A program made the translations under genes and the position numbers. Below, one piece after another: positions 6,575 to 12,151 of a DNA stretch of 12,151 bases. This DNA is from an uncultured Clostridia bacterium (GTDB lineage: Bacteria; Bacillota; Clostridia; Christensenellales; Borkfalkiaceae), in the NCBI GenBank assembly GCA_934271245.1, contig CAKQQY010000042.1:1-12151 (forward strand). Reading direction: 5' to 3'. The number at the start of each line of letters is the position of its first letter. Position 1 is the stretch's first letter. Below the pieces are notes generated by a model. It ran no database searches. It saw only the letters and a list, made by a program, of their open reading frames with translations, and had not been told where the DNA came from.

Positions 6575-6628
6575 ATTTTTTCTCCTTATATCGGGGTGTA
6601 TTCTCCCCCTTTTTCTTTTCAATTAAGG

Positions 6629-6657
6629 ATTATAACACATTTTTTTTAAATTTACAA
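6629..6657 (-). promoter_or_regulatory. Sigma-A-type promoter of the SPFH-DUF1858-zinc-ribbon unit
   Basis: On the minus strand TTGTAA (6657-6652), a 17-base spacer and TATAAT (6634-6629) also carry a TG-like extension before the -10 box. Transcription should begin near 6622, giving a leader of about 48 nt to the ATG at 6574. The boxes are housekeeping-like and do not resemble the sigma-W promoter that drives the Bacillus pspA operon. Confidence 0.8.
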
Positions 6658-6693
6658 TATTTTATGCTATTTTACTTTTAATTTTCTTTATTT

Positions 6694-6702
6694 TGTGATA
6701 AT
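6694..6702 (+). promoter_or_regulatory. Possible extended -10 promoter for tRNA-Gly
   Basis: TGTGATAAT (TG-n-GATAAT) on the plus strand is the best promoter-like element upstream of the tRNA. The -35 match (TTTACT at 6671, 20-base spacing) is poor. It would give a 5' leader of about 55 nt. Tentative. Confidence 0.3.
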
Positions 6703-6764
6703 ATGTCTTTGTAAAAATATTTTCTTGATTTCTAAGAACTCTTTTTACGCAAAACTTTATACTT

Positions 6765-6838
6765 GCAGGTGTAGTTTAGTGGCAAAACAACAGCTTCCCA
6801 AGCTGTGGTTGTGAGTTCGATTCTCATCACCTGCTCCA
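6765..6838 (+). tRNA. tRNA-Gly, anticodon CCC
   Basis: A 74-base cloverleaf can be folded by hand. The acceptor stem is GCAGGTG (6765-6771) with CACCTGC (6828-6834). The D arm is followed by the anticodon stem ACAGC/GCTGT around the loop TTCCCAA, giving anticodon CCC (reads GGG). A 4-base variable loop follows, then the T arm GTGAG/CTCAT with loop TTCGATT. The discriminator is T, and CCA is encoded at 6836-6838. It is on the opposite strand from its neighbours and is followed by a strong terminator, so it is probably transcribed alone. Confidence 0.96.
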
Positions 6839-6847
6839 AAGTCAAAA

Positions 6848-6882
6848 CCCCCGCGTTTTCGTATGAAAACGCGGGGGTTTTT
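6848..6882 (+). terminator. Strong bidirectional terminator after tRNA-Gly and coaX
   Basis: A perfect 13-bp stem (CCCCCGCGTTTTC at 6848-6860, GAAAACGCGGGGG at 6865-6877) with a GTAT loop is followed by TTTTTATTT on the plus strand. On the minus strand the hairpin, 37 bases past the coaX stop, is followed by TTTT, so it probably serves both convergent units. Confidence 0.95.
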
Positions 6883-6913
6883 ATTTACTTTTTATGCGGC
6901 GGGGTTTTAAGAA

Positions 6914-7690
6914 TTATACGTTTTCTTTATTCAGGTCGTAAATGGAACGAAGTCCGTCGAGCGTCAACGTTCTGTCTACCCGTGTGATGCTTTTAACTTC
7001 TTTCGCTATTATTTCGCCAAGACCGCCCGTCGCGACGACGGTTAAATCGGTTTTATTCAGTTTTCTTTTTATTTTATTGATTATGTTATCTACAAGCCCC
7101 GAAAAGCCGAATATGATTCCCGCCTGCATACTGCTTTTGGTATTTTTGCCTATCACGCTTTCGGGAGCGTCGAGTTCTATCATAGGAAGTTGCGCGGTAT
7201 TGTTTACAAGACCTTCTAAAGACGTTTTTATGCCGGGGGCGATTACGACGCCCAAAAGACTGCAATTTTCGTCTATTATATCGAAGGTCGTAGCCGTGCC
7301 GAAGTCTATTACGACTATAGGTCCGCCGTACTTTCCGAACGCGGAAACGCTGTTTACTATTATATCCGCGCCGACTTCTTTCGGGTTATCCGTCTTTACG
7401 TTAAGTCCCGTTTTTATTCCAGGGCCTACCATAAGCGGAGTTATGCCGAAAAAGTATTCGCACATATGGCATATTGTGTAGTTAAGGGGCGGTATTACCG
7501 ACGAGATGATTATCCCGTCTACGTCCGCCTTTTTTATTCCCCTGTCGCCTAAAAGGTTAACCAGAACGGACCCGTATTCGTCAGCCGTTCTCGATATTCT
7601 CGACGACACCCTGAACGACGCAACGAGTTCTTTACCTTTATATATTCCGTATTTTATGTTCGTGTTCCCTATATCTATCGTAAGCAACAT
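6914..7690 (-). CDS. coaX: Type III pantothenate kinase
   Basis: CoaX, 258 aa and normal length, phosphorylates pantothenate with ATP as the first step of coenzyme A synthesis in the cytoplasm. It is an ASKHA-fold kinase. Visible motifs are DIGNTN (6-11, phosphate binding), GAD (107-109, containing the catalytic Asp), DFGTATT (129-135), PGIKTSLEGL (152-161) and TGGLG (221-225). The residue after GAD is Ile; many CoaX proteins have Arg there (GADR), a small oddity. It starts at ATG 7690 after an AAGGA-type site, 26 bases downstream of the ECF S-component gene, so both are probably one transcript. Type III kinases usually need a monovalent cation and are not feedback-inhibited by CoA (family knowledge). 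Confidence 0.95.
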   Translation of the reverse strand: MLLTIDIGNTNIKYGIYKGKELVASFRVSSRISRTADEYGSVLVNLLGDRGIKKADVDGIIISSVIPPLNYTICHMCEYFFGITPLMVGPGIKTGLNVKTDNPKEVGADIIVNSVSAFGKYGGPIVVIDFGTATTFDIIDENCSLLGVVIAPGIKTSLEGLVNNTAQLPMIELDAPESVIGKNTKSSMQAGIIFGFSGLVDNIINKIKRKLNKTDLTVVATGGLGEIIAKEVKSITRVDRTLTLDGLRSIYDLNKENV

Positions 7691-7716
7691 AATCTATTCC
7701 TTTTTTTTCCCTTTCG

Positions 7717-8289
7717 TTATTCCGCCGTTTTATTGATTTTTTTGACCGCCTTGGATAAAATCGGCGTGAGTATCACCGCGCACACGAGTTCTATCGGGAA
7801 GTTAAGGGTTATAACCGCCTTAAACCAGCCAGCGAAGGTGTTGCCGTATTCCGTCGGCGCGAAAAGCGTCAACGCAACGAGTACCAGAAGAGTGTTCAAT
7901 ATTATTCCGAAAAACGCCCCTATCGAGTACGGCAGGCTTTCCTTTACGAACGCATTATTACTTTTACCGCACAACGTTTTCGCAAGACGATATATTCCGT
8001 AAGCCGCTATCCCCGTGATAACTCTCGGCAACACGGATATGGTGGGAATTATAAATAAGGGATTCCCCACGATAAACGCGATTACGAGCGACGACAAGCC
8101 GAATACCGCGCCGCTTAAAAGCCCGAATTTCCAGTCGTAGGAAAAGCAGAATACGAATAGCACCGACAGCGAAAGTACCGCCGGCGGCGTTATCCACATT
8201 GCGCCGATTACCGTTTCAAGCGTAAAAAGCACTATCATCAGCGCGCTCATGATTCCTGCGAGAGCAATCAGTTTTGATGTTCTGTTCAT
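7717..8289 (-). CDS. ECF transporter S component, probably for pantothenate
   Basis: This 190-aa integral membrane protein has about six hydrophobic segments (roughly 6-28, 33-50, 55-74, 78-103, 121-143, 160-180). The motif NPLFIIPTISVLPRVITG (76-93) contains the SVLPR signature of the ECF substrate-binding family that includes PanT and related vitamin S components. It would bind the vitamin and rely on a shared EcfA/EcfA'/EcfT energy module encoded elsewhere. Position immediately upstream of coaX (26-base gap) makes pantothenate the most likely substrate. Folate or another vitamin cannot be excluded from sequence alone. The start is ATG 8289, preceded by GGAGG (8299-8295). An in-frame TTG at 8301 contains that ribosome-binding site and is rejected. 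A promoter lies at 8383-8411. Confidence 0.85.
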   Translation of the reverse strand: MNRTSKLIALAGIMSALMIVLFTLETVIGAMWITPPAVLSLSVLFVFCFSYDWKFGLLSGAVFGLSSLVIAFIVGNPLFIIPTISVLPRVITGIAAYGIYRLAKTLCGKSNNAFVKESLPYSIGAFFGIILNTLLVLVALTLFAPTEYGNTFAGWFKAVITLNFPIELVCAVILTPILSKAVKKINKTAE

Positions 8290-8382
8290 GTTTGCCTCCA
8301 ATCAAATTTCTCAACGAATATCTGTTGAAAATAAGAAAAAAATTTTTATCGGTCGGATTCGTTTCTGATATCCGCCAAGCGA

Positions 8383-8411
8383 ATTTTACCACATTTTACC
8401 GCCGATAGCAA
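8383..8411 (-). promoter_or_regulatory. Promoter of the ECF S component-coaX unit, with tandem repeat
   Basis: On the minus strand TTGCTA (8411-8406), a 17-base spacer and TAAAAT (8388-8383) form a good promoter. GGTAAAAT occurs twice, exactly 10 bases apart (8400-8393 and 8390-8383), the second copy covering the -10 box. Same-face repeats over a -10 suggest a regulator site. The leader to ATG 8289 is about 87 nt. Confidence 0.65.
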
Positions 8412-8425
8412 TAGTTTTCCCCTTT

Positions 8426-8454
8426 TTGTAACATTTTTATTATAACTTTACTAT
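8426..8454 (+). promoter_or_regulatory. Promoter of the small Cys-rich protein gene
   Basis: TTGTAA (8426-8431), a 17-base spacer and TACTAT (8449-8454) lie on the plus strand, back to back with the divergent ECF promoter (14 bases between the -35 boxes). The -10 box is one arm of a perfect inverted repeat, TACTAT-TATAG-ATAGTA (8449-8465), that would also cover the transcription start. The leader of about 73 nt contains a CTTCGCC/GGCGGAG pairing (about 8475-8505). Confidence 0.6.
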
Positions 8455-8533
8455 TATAGATAGTAGAAAGAACTTCGCCGACAAAAACAATTTTACATAA
8501 GGCGGAGATTAAGAAATACTTTGGAGGTTTTTT

Positions 8534-8743
8534 ATGAACGGTTTTGACTTCGGCGGCAATAACTGCTGTCTTTGGATTCTGATAATATTACTTATTATCT
8601 GCCTTGCTAAAAGCGGTTGCTTAAACGGTATTTTCAACAGTTGTTACTGCTTACCCGTTGCGTTATTGATTATCTGCTGCTTCTGCAAAAACGGCGGCGG
8701 CTTTTTAGGTAATCTCGGCGGTTGCGGCTGCGGTTGCAAATAA
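8534..8743 (+). CDS. Small cysteine/glycine-rich membrane protein (high-cysteine type)
   Basis: This 69-aa protein has 12 cysteines (C11, C12, C23, C29, C37, C39, C48, C49, C51, C64, C66, C68) and two short hydrophobic segments (about 13-25 and 39-51). Its C-terminal tail is Gly/Cys-rich, ending GGCGCGCK. GGAGG stands at ideal spacing before ATG 8534, and a promoter and a dedicated terminator bracket the gene, so it is almost certainly real. Clostridial genomes hold many such short proteins, often mislabelled 'chorion class high-cysteine protein'. Their function is unknown. Metal binding, disulfide-linked surface assembly or membrane-associated sensing are all possible. It is the only protein gene on the plus strand here and stands alone. 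Confidence 0.85.
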   Translation: MNGFDFGGNNCCLWILIILLIICLAKSGCLNGIFNSCYCLPVALLIICCFCKNGGGFLGNLGGCGCGCK

Positions 8744-8756
8744 TACTTTTTAACTT

Positions 8757-8789
8757 AAAAGCGAGGCTCACAAAGTAGCCTCGCTTTTT
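8757..8789 (+). terminator. Bidirectional terminator between the Cys-rich gene and typA
   Basis: AAAAGCGAGGCT (8757-8768) and AGCCTCGCTTTT (8777-8788) pair perfectly around an 8-base loop. A T-rich tail (TTTTTATTTTT) follows on the plus strand. On the minus strand the stem is followed by TTTTAAG. It lies 14 bases after the plus-strand gene and just beyond the typA stop, so it serves both converging genes. Confidence 0.93.
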
Positions 8790-8806
8790 ATTTTTCTCTC
8801 TTATTT

Positions 8807-10630
8807 TTATTCGAGTCCTCTGAACTTACGTTTCATACGCATTTCGGTATCCAGCGTCTTTTTACGGATTCGGATATTCTTCGGCGTGATTTCTAAAAGT
8901 TCGTCGTCGTTGATGAATTCCATCGCTTCTTCGAGCGACATTATTTTGGGTGTTTCGAGTCTCAAAGCGTCGTCGCTTCCGCTCGCTCTCGTGTTGGAAA
9001 GGTGTTTCTTTTTACAAACGTTTACCGTTATATCTTCGTTTTTGGGGTTTTCGCCTACGACCATTCCTTCGTACACGGGAACGCCTGCGCCTATAAACAA
9101 CTGACCTCTTCCCTGCGCGTTAAACAAACCGTAAGTTACCGCTTCGCCCGTTTCGAACGCGACCAGAGAACCCGTCTTTCTTCTTTCTATATCCCCTTTA
9201 TATTCTTCGTATCCGTAGAATATGGTGTTGAACACCCCTTCGCCTCGTGTATCGGTCAAAAACTGACTTTTATACCCTATAAGTCCCCTTGCCGGAACTT
9301 TGAATTCCAGTCTTATACGGCTTCCGACGTTTTCCATTTGCAAAAGTTCGCCTTTTCTTTCGCCCATACTGGAAAATACCGAACCCGTTTTATCTTCCGG
9401 AACGTCTACCACAAGTCTTTCCATAGGTTCTAATTTAACGCCGTTTTCTTCTTTATAAAGCACTTTCGGCGCGCCGACCTGAAATTCGTAGCCCGCTCTT
9501 CTCATCGTTTCGATAAGTATGGAAAGGTGCATTTCGCCCCTGCCGCACACTCTGTACGAATCGGCGGAATCGGTGTCTTCTACTCTTAAAGACACGTCTT
9601 TAAGCATTTCCTTAAACAGTCTGTCGCGAAGGTGTCTGGTCGTGACGAATTTGCCTTCTTTACCGGCAAACGGACTGTCGTTTACCGAGAAAATCATTTC
9701 GACGGTGGGTTCGGATATTTTTACGAAAGGTACCGGTTCCACACATGCGGGGTCGCACACGGAATCGCCGATGGATATGTTTTCAAGTCCGCTGAAACAG
9801 ATTATATCGCCTGCTTTTGCCGTTTCTACAGGTACTCTCTGCAAACCTTCTATCTGATAAAGACTTACGATTTTGCCTTTGGTTTCTTTACCCTTTACGT
9901 TATAGTTACACGTTTCGACGTCCTGATTTATTCTGACGGTGCCCCTTTCTATTCTGCCGATACCTATTCTACCGACGTAATCGTTATAGTCTATGGAAGA
10001 AACGAGCATCTGGAAAGGACCATCGGGGTCGACTTCCTGCGGCTCGAAATAGTTTATTATCGCGTCGAAAAGGGGTTTTAAGTCTGTTCCCGGTTTATTG
10101 CAGTCGGTAGTAGCGGTGCCGTCTCTTCCCGAACAGAATATTATAGGACTGTCTATCTGTTCGTCCGACGCGTTGAGGTCGAACAAAAGTTCAAGTATTT
10201 CGTCCTGTACTTCGCTTAATCTTGCGTCCGGACGGTCGATTTTATTTACCACTATTATAAGTTTATGGTTAAGTTCGAGCGCTTTCTGCATTACAAAACG
10301 GGTCTGCGGCATAGGTCCTTCGCAAGCGTCTACGAGCACGAGAACGCCGTTTACCATTTTAAGAACCCTTTCTACTTCGCCGCCGAAGTCGGCGTGACCC
10401 GGGGTGTCTACTATATTGATTTTTATGCCGTTATAAAAAACCGAAGTATTTTTCGCAAGTATGGTTATTCCGCGTTCCCTTTCGAGATCTCCCGAATCCA
10501 TAACTCTGTCCATAACTTCCTGATTATCGCGGAAAATGCCGCCCTGCTTCAACATTTCGTTTACGAGCGTGGTTTTACCGTGGTCGACGTGCGCTATTAT
10601 CGCAACGTTTCTTACGTCTTCTCTCTTCAA
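8807..10630 (-). CDS. typA: Translational GTPase TypA/BipA
   Basis: This complete 607-aa ribosome-binding GTPase of the EF-G/LepA superfamily acts in 50S assembly, often under stress or cold. The G motifs are clear: HVDHGKTT (14-21), RGIT (53-56), DTPGH (75-79), NKID (129-132) and a CSGRDG-type G5 near 165-170. The remaining EF-G-like domains and the TypA-specific C-terminus follow (e.g. ARGLIGYKSQFLTDTRGEG, and the terminal KNIRIRKKTLD stretch). The start codon is TTG at 10630. It is chosen because it gives the family's MKREDxRN N-terminus and follows AGGAAGGA at 7-base spacing. It lies 28 bases after the Nudix gene with no terminator between, so it is probably the third gene of that operon. 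Confidence 0.97.
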   Translation of the reverse strand: MKREDVRNVAIIAHVDHGKTTLVNEMLKQGGIFRDNQEVMDRVMDSGDLERERGITILAKNTSVFYNGIKINIVDTPGHADFGGEVERVLKMVNGVLVLVDACEGPMPQTRFVMQKALELNHKLIIVVNKIDRPDARLSEVQDEILELLFDLNASDEQIDSPIIFCSGRDGTATTDCNKPGTDLKPLFDAIINYFEPQEVDPDGPFQMLVSSIDYNDYVGRIGIGRIERGTVRINQDVETCNYNVKGKETKGKIVSLYQIEGLQRVPVETAKAGDIICFSGLENISIGDSVCDPACVEPVPFVKISEPTVEMIFSVNDSPFAGKEGKFVTTRHLRDRLFKEMLKDVSLRVEDTDSADSYRVCGRGEMHLSILIETMRRAGYEFQVGAPKVLYKEENGVKLEPMERLVVDVPEDKTGSVFSSMGERKGELLQMENVGSRIRLEFKVPARGLIGYKSQFLTDTRGEGVFNTIFYGYEEYKGDIERRKTGSLVAFETGEAVTYGLFNAQGRGQLFIGAGVPVYEGMVVGENPKNEDITVNVCKKKHLSNTRASGSDDALRLETPKIMSLEEAMEFINDDELLEITPKNIRIRKKTLDTEMRMKRKFRGLE

Positions 10631-10658
10631 ATTTTTGTCCTTCCTGAATTTATTTCTC

Positions 10659-11189
10659 TTATTTTCCCTGCTTTCTTTCGTTTAACAGCGCGATTACCGT
10701 TTTCGCGTCTTTTATTTCGCCGTTTTCAACCATTTTTATGGCTTCTTCTTTTTCTATCCAGCACGAAGTGAGATACTCGCCTTCGTCTAATTTTACCGCG
10801 GTTTCCTTTAACCCTTCCGCTTTATATATGTATATTATCTCTTCCGTGTATCCGGGAGAAGGATATATCTTAAACGTTTCGGTTACTTTTTCCGCTTTTA
10901 TACCGCACTCTTCTTCAAGTTCGCGTATTGCGGTGGTTTCGGGATTTTCGCCGACGTTAAGTTTACCTGCGGGAATTTCGTATATAACCTTTTTATAGGG
11001 ATAGCGAAACTGCCTTACGAAAAGCACTTTGCCGTCTTTTTCGCAATACACGGCGCTTCCGCCCGAGTGTTCGATAATTTCTCTTTTAGCGGGTTTCCCG
11101 TCGGGAAGAAGGACGTCGTCCACCCGTAAATTTAAGATTTTGCCATTATAAATATATTTTTTATTTACCGTCTTTTCCGTTAAGTCCAT
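10659..11189 (-). CDS. Nudix hydrolase, ADP-ribose pyrophosphatase type
   Basis: This 176-aa cytoplasmic hydrolase probably splits ADP-ribose (or related nucleoside diphosphate sugars) into AMP and ribose 5-phosphate. The Nudix box is intact: G75-x5-E81-x7-R89-E90-L91-x-E93-E94-x-G96-I97. It is preceded by EIPAGKL (71-77), typical of ADP-ribose pyrophosphatases. A Pro-Gly element (SPGYTEE, 111-117) lies about 15 residues after the box, also typical of that subfamily. The N-terminus MDLTEKTVNKKYIYNGKI matches the usual family start, fixing ATG 11189. The start lies inside the preceding gene (29-base overlap in another frame), with only a weak GGCGG-like ribosome-binding site, so translation is probably coupled. 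Confidence 0.93.
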   Translation of the reverse strand: MDLTEKTVNKKYIYNGKILNLRVDDVLLPDGKPAKREIIEHSGGSAVYCEKDGKVLFVRQFRYPYKKVIYEIPAGKLNVGENPETTAIRELEEECGIKAEKVTETFKIYPSPGYTEEIIYIYKAEGLKETAVKLDEGEYLTSCWIEKEEAIKMVENGEIKDAKTVIALLNERKQGK

Positions 11190-11988
11190 TTATGATACCG
11201 CCGATGGCTTTTTCAGTAGCAGCATACCCCGAAAGCAAAAACGGATGAGCGATACGCGCGTATTTATACGCTATAAACGCGTATTCCACGGCGTCGGCGT
11301 CTTCCGATTCCACTACGTTAGCAAGCATATCTATCAAAAGAAGAAGATTGTGTTTTTCCCCTTCTTTAAGTTTACTGTCTTTTATTTTCAGTTTGTTTTT
11401 CAAAAGAATTTCTTTGACCGTTTTTATGCAGTTGCCGTATTTCTTTTTTTCTATTTCTTTCTGCTTTTTCTCTTCTTCTGCGGCAAGAACGGCTCTTTTC
11501 GCTTTTCTGTCTTCTTCTTCGATTACCGCTTCGATGGGGTCTTGCACCTTTCCGTCCAGAACGTTTTCCATTACGTCGTTTACCGTTTTAACGAAAGGTT
11601 TTATCATATCGTTAATAAAAGATGCGTAACTTGCAACGGAACTGCCGTCTTCGTAAAAATACTTATTTAAAAACGCAGGAAGCGAAATGCGTTTCGCGTC
11701 GATATCGAGCAAAATGTTAAACACGAGCGCCAGAAGTTCTTTAGAGTTGACGGGAAGGATAAATTCCCCTTTGTCTTCCGAAAGGTACGGACTTTTTATA
11801 AGGTACGTTTTCTTTGCTTCTTCGTAATCGTAGTCGGTAAGACAAGTTTTAAAAAGCGCGATAAGAGTTTCCGACGAAGCGACCGTTTTCAACAGCCCTA
11901 TAATTTTAACGTCGGCAAGAATATATTTACTATTGATAAGTTCGTCCGCTTTTGCGAGAAACTCGTTTAACTCGTCACGTTTTTCCAT
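11161..11988 (-). CDS. Unrecognised charged helical protein
   Basis: This 275-aa soluble-looking protein has no membrane segment, signal peptide or motif I recognise. It appears largely helical. A leucine-rich first half (about 1-145) is followed by a highly charged, coiled-coil-like segment (about 152-185, rich in E, K and R). A second helical part (about 186-260) includes HNLLLLIDMLANVVESEDAD (213-232) and YAFIAYKYARIAHPFLLSGY (236-255). GAGG stands before ATG 11988. Its 3' end overlaps the Nudix start by 29 bases, and typA follows, so it is the first gene of a three-gene operon. The overlap suggests a linked or at least stably co-expressed function, but no role can be assigned. Confidence 0.85.
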   Translation of the reverse strand: MEKRDELNEFLAKADELINSKYILADVKIIGLLKTVASSETLIALFKTCLTDYDYEEAKKTYLIKSPYLSEDKGEFILPVNSKELLALVFNILLDIDAKRISLPAFLNKYFYEDGSSVASYASFINDMIKPFVKTVNDVMENVLDGKVQDPIEAVIEEEDRKAKRAVLAAEEEKKQKEIEKKKYGNCIKTVKEILLKNKLKIKDSKLKEGEKHNLLLLIDMLANVVESEDADAVEYAFIAYKYARIAHPFLLSGYAATEKAIGGIINGLNGKDGK

Positions 11989-12026
11989 ATTATCCTCTAT
12001 CGATTAAAAGTTTTTTTGTTTTATTT

Positions 12027-12054
12027 TTTATATAATATTCGTATATCGGTCGAA
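12027..12054 (-). promoter_or_regulatory. Candidate promoter for the 275-aa protein-Nudix-typA operon
   Basis: On the minus strand TTCGAC (12054-12049), a 16-base spacer and TATAAA (12032-12027) lie in a very AT-rich stretch upstream of ATG 11988. The match is moderate and other -10-like hexamers overlap, so the exact boxes are uncertain. Confidence 0.4.
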
Positions 12055-12064
12055 TTCTTAATAG

Positions 12065-12134
12065 TTGCAAGCAAGTTTCCGACTTCTTGTATTAAAACAT
12101 AAGTAAAAATGTTTGCTTGCAAGGACATTTTTAC
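12065..12134. repeat. Nested inverted repeats upstream of the 275-aa gene
   Basis: TTGCAAGCAA (12065-12074) is the exact reverse complement of TTGCTTGCAA (12113-12122), 38 bases apart. The latter sits in the loop of a second perfect 10-bp inverted repeat, GTAAAAATGT (12103-12112) with ACATTTTTAC (12125-12134). No proper T-tract follows on either strand, so it is not an ordinary terminator. No coding sequence is apparent from 11989 to the window end. Confidence 0.6.
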
Positions 12135-12151
12135 GATTGCTTTCAAGAGCG

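Noticed and set aside
6575..6622. In-frame upstream ATG (6622) extending the SPFH protein by 16 basic residues
   Set aside because: The extension begins at the predicted transcription start, lacks a ribosome-binding site, and the ATG at 6574 has AAGGAGA at good spacing and a family-like N-terminus.
6758..6763. TATACT as the -10 box of the tRNA-Gly promoter
   Set aside because: It ends one base before the mature tRNA, so transcription would start inside the tRNA.
8302..8382. Riboswitch in the ECF S-component leader
   Set aside because: Only weak 4-5 bp stems can be drawn, and no known riboswitch core is recognisable.

Overview
The window looks like a chromosomal segment of an anaerobic, gut-type member of class Clostridia. 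The main reason is a complete SCIFF locus (six-cysteine ranthipeptide precursor plus its radical SAM/SPASM maturase), which is close to a signature of that class. Split secD/secF, a type III pantothenate kinase, an ECF vitamin-uptake S component and a small 'high-cysteine' membrane protein fit the same assignment. No phage, transposon, CRISPR or plasmid feature is visible. Genes are dense and almost all on the minus strand. The exceptions are a tRNA-Gly(CCC) and one 69-residue Cys-rich protein. I cannot name a species.

Layout on the minus strand, read from high to low coordinates. (1) 12151-8807: a regulatory-looking stretch with nested inverted repeats, then an operon of an unrecognised charged 275-aa protein, a Nudix ADP-ribose pyrophosphatase whose start lies inside the previous gene, and typA/bipA with a TTG start. 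(2) 8534-8743: a plus-strand small Cys/Gly-rich membrane protein with its own promoter and a terminator shared with typA. (3) 8289-6914: an ECF S component (probably pantothenate-specific) and coaX, so vitamin uptake and the first CoA step are paired. (4) 6765-6838: tRNA-Gly(CCC) on the plus strand, followed by a strong terminator that also serves coaX. (5) 6574-4191: a three-gene envelope-stress-like unit of a YdjI-type SPFH/zinc-ribbon protein, a DUF1858 redox-disulfide protein, and a YdjG-type double zinc-ribbon membrane protein. (6) 4177-2454: the SCIFF unit, with a near-consensus promoter, a 124-nt leader with competing stems, scfA, an intercistronic hairpin and scfB. scfA is too short for a long-ORF scan. 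(7) 2399-66: a consensus promoter, then secD and secF, closed by a strong terminator.

Start sites were corrected in three places from ribosome-binding sites and family N-termini: scfB starts at 3791, the SPFH gene at 6574 and the ECF S component at 8289.

The most interesting parts are the SCIFF expression architecture, the reduced ydjG/ydjI-like module that carries a DUF1858 gene, a SecF that lacks a canonical acidic residue, and the structured region at the right edge. All functional names come from motif recognition by eye. No database search was run.
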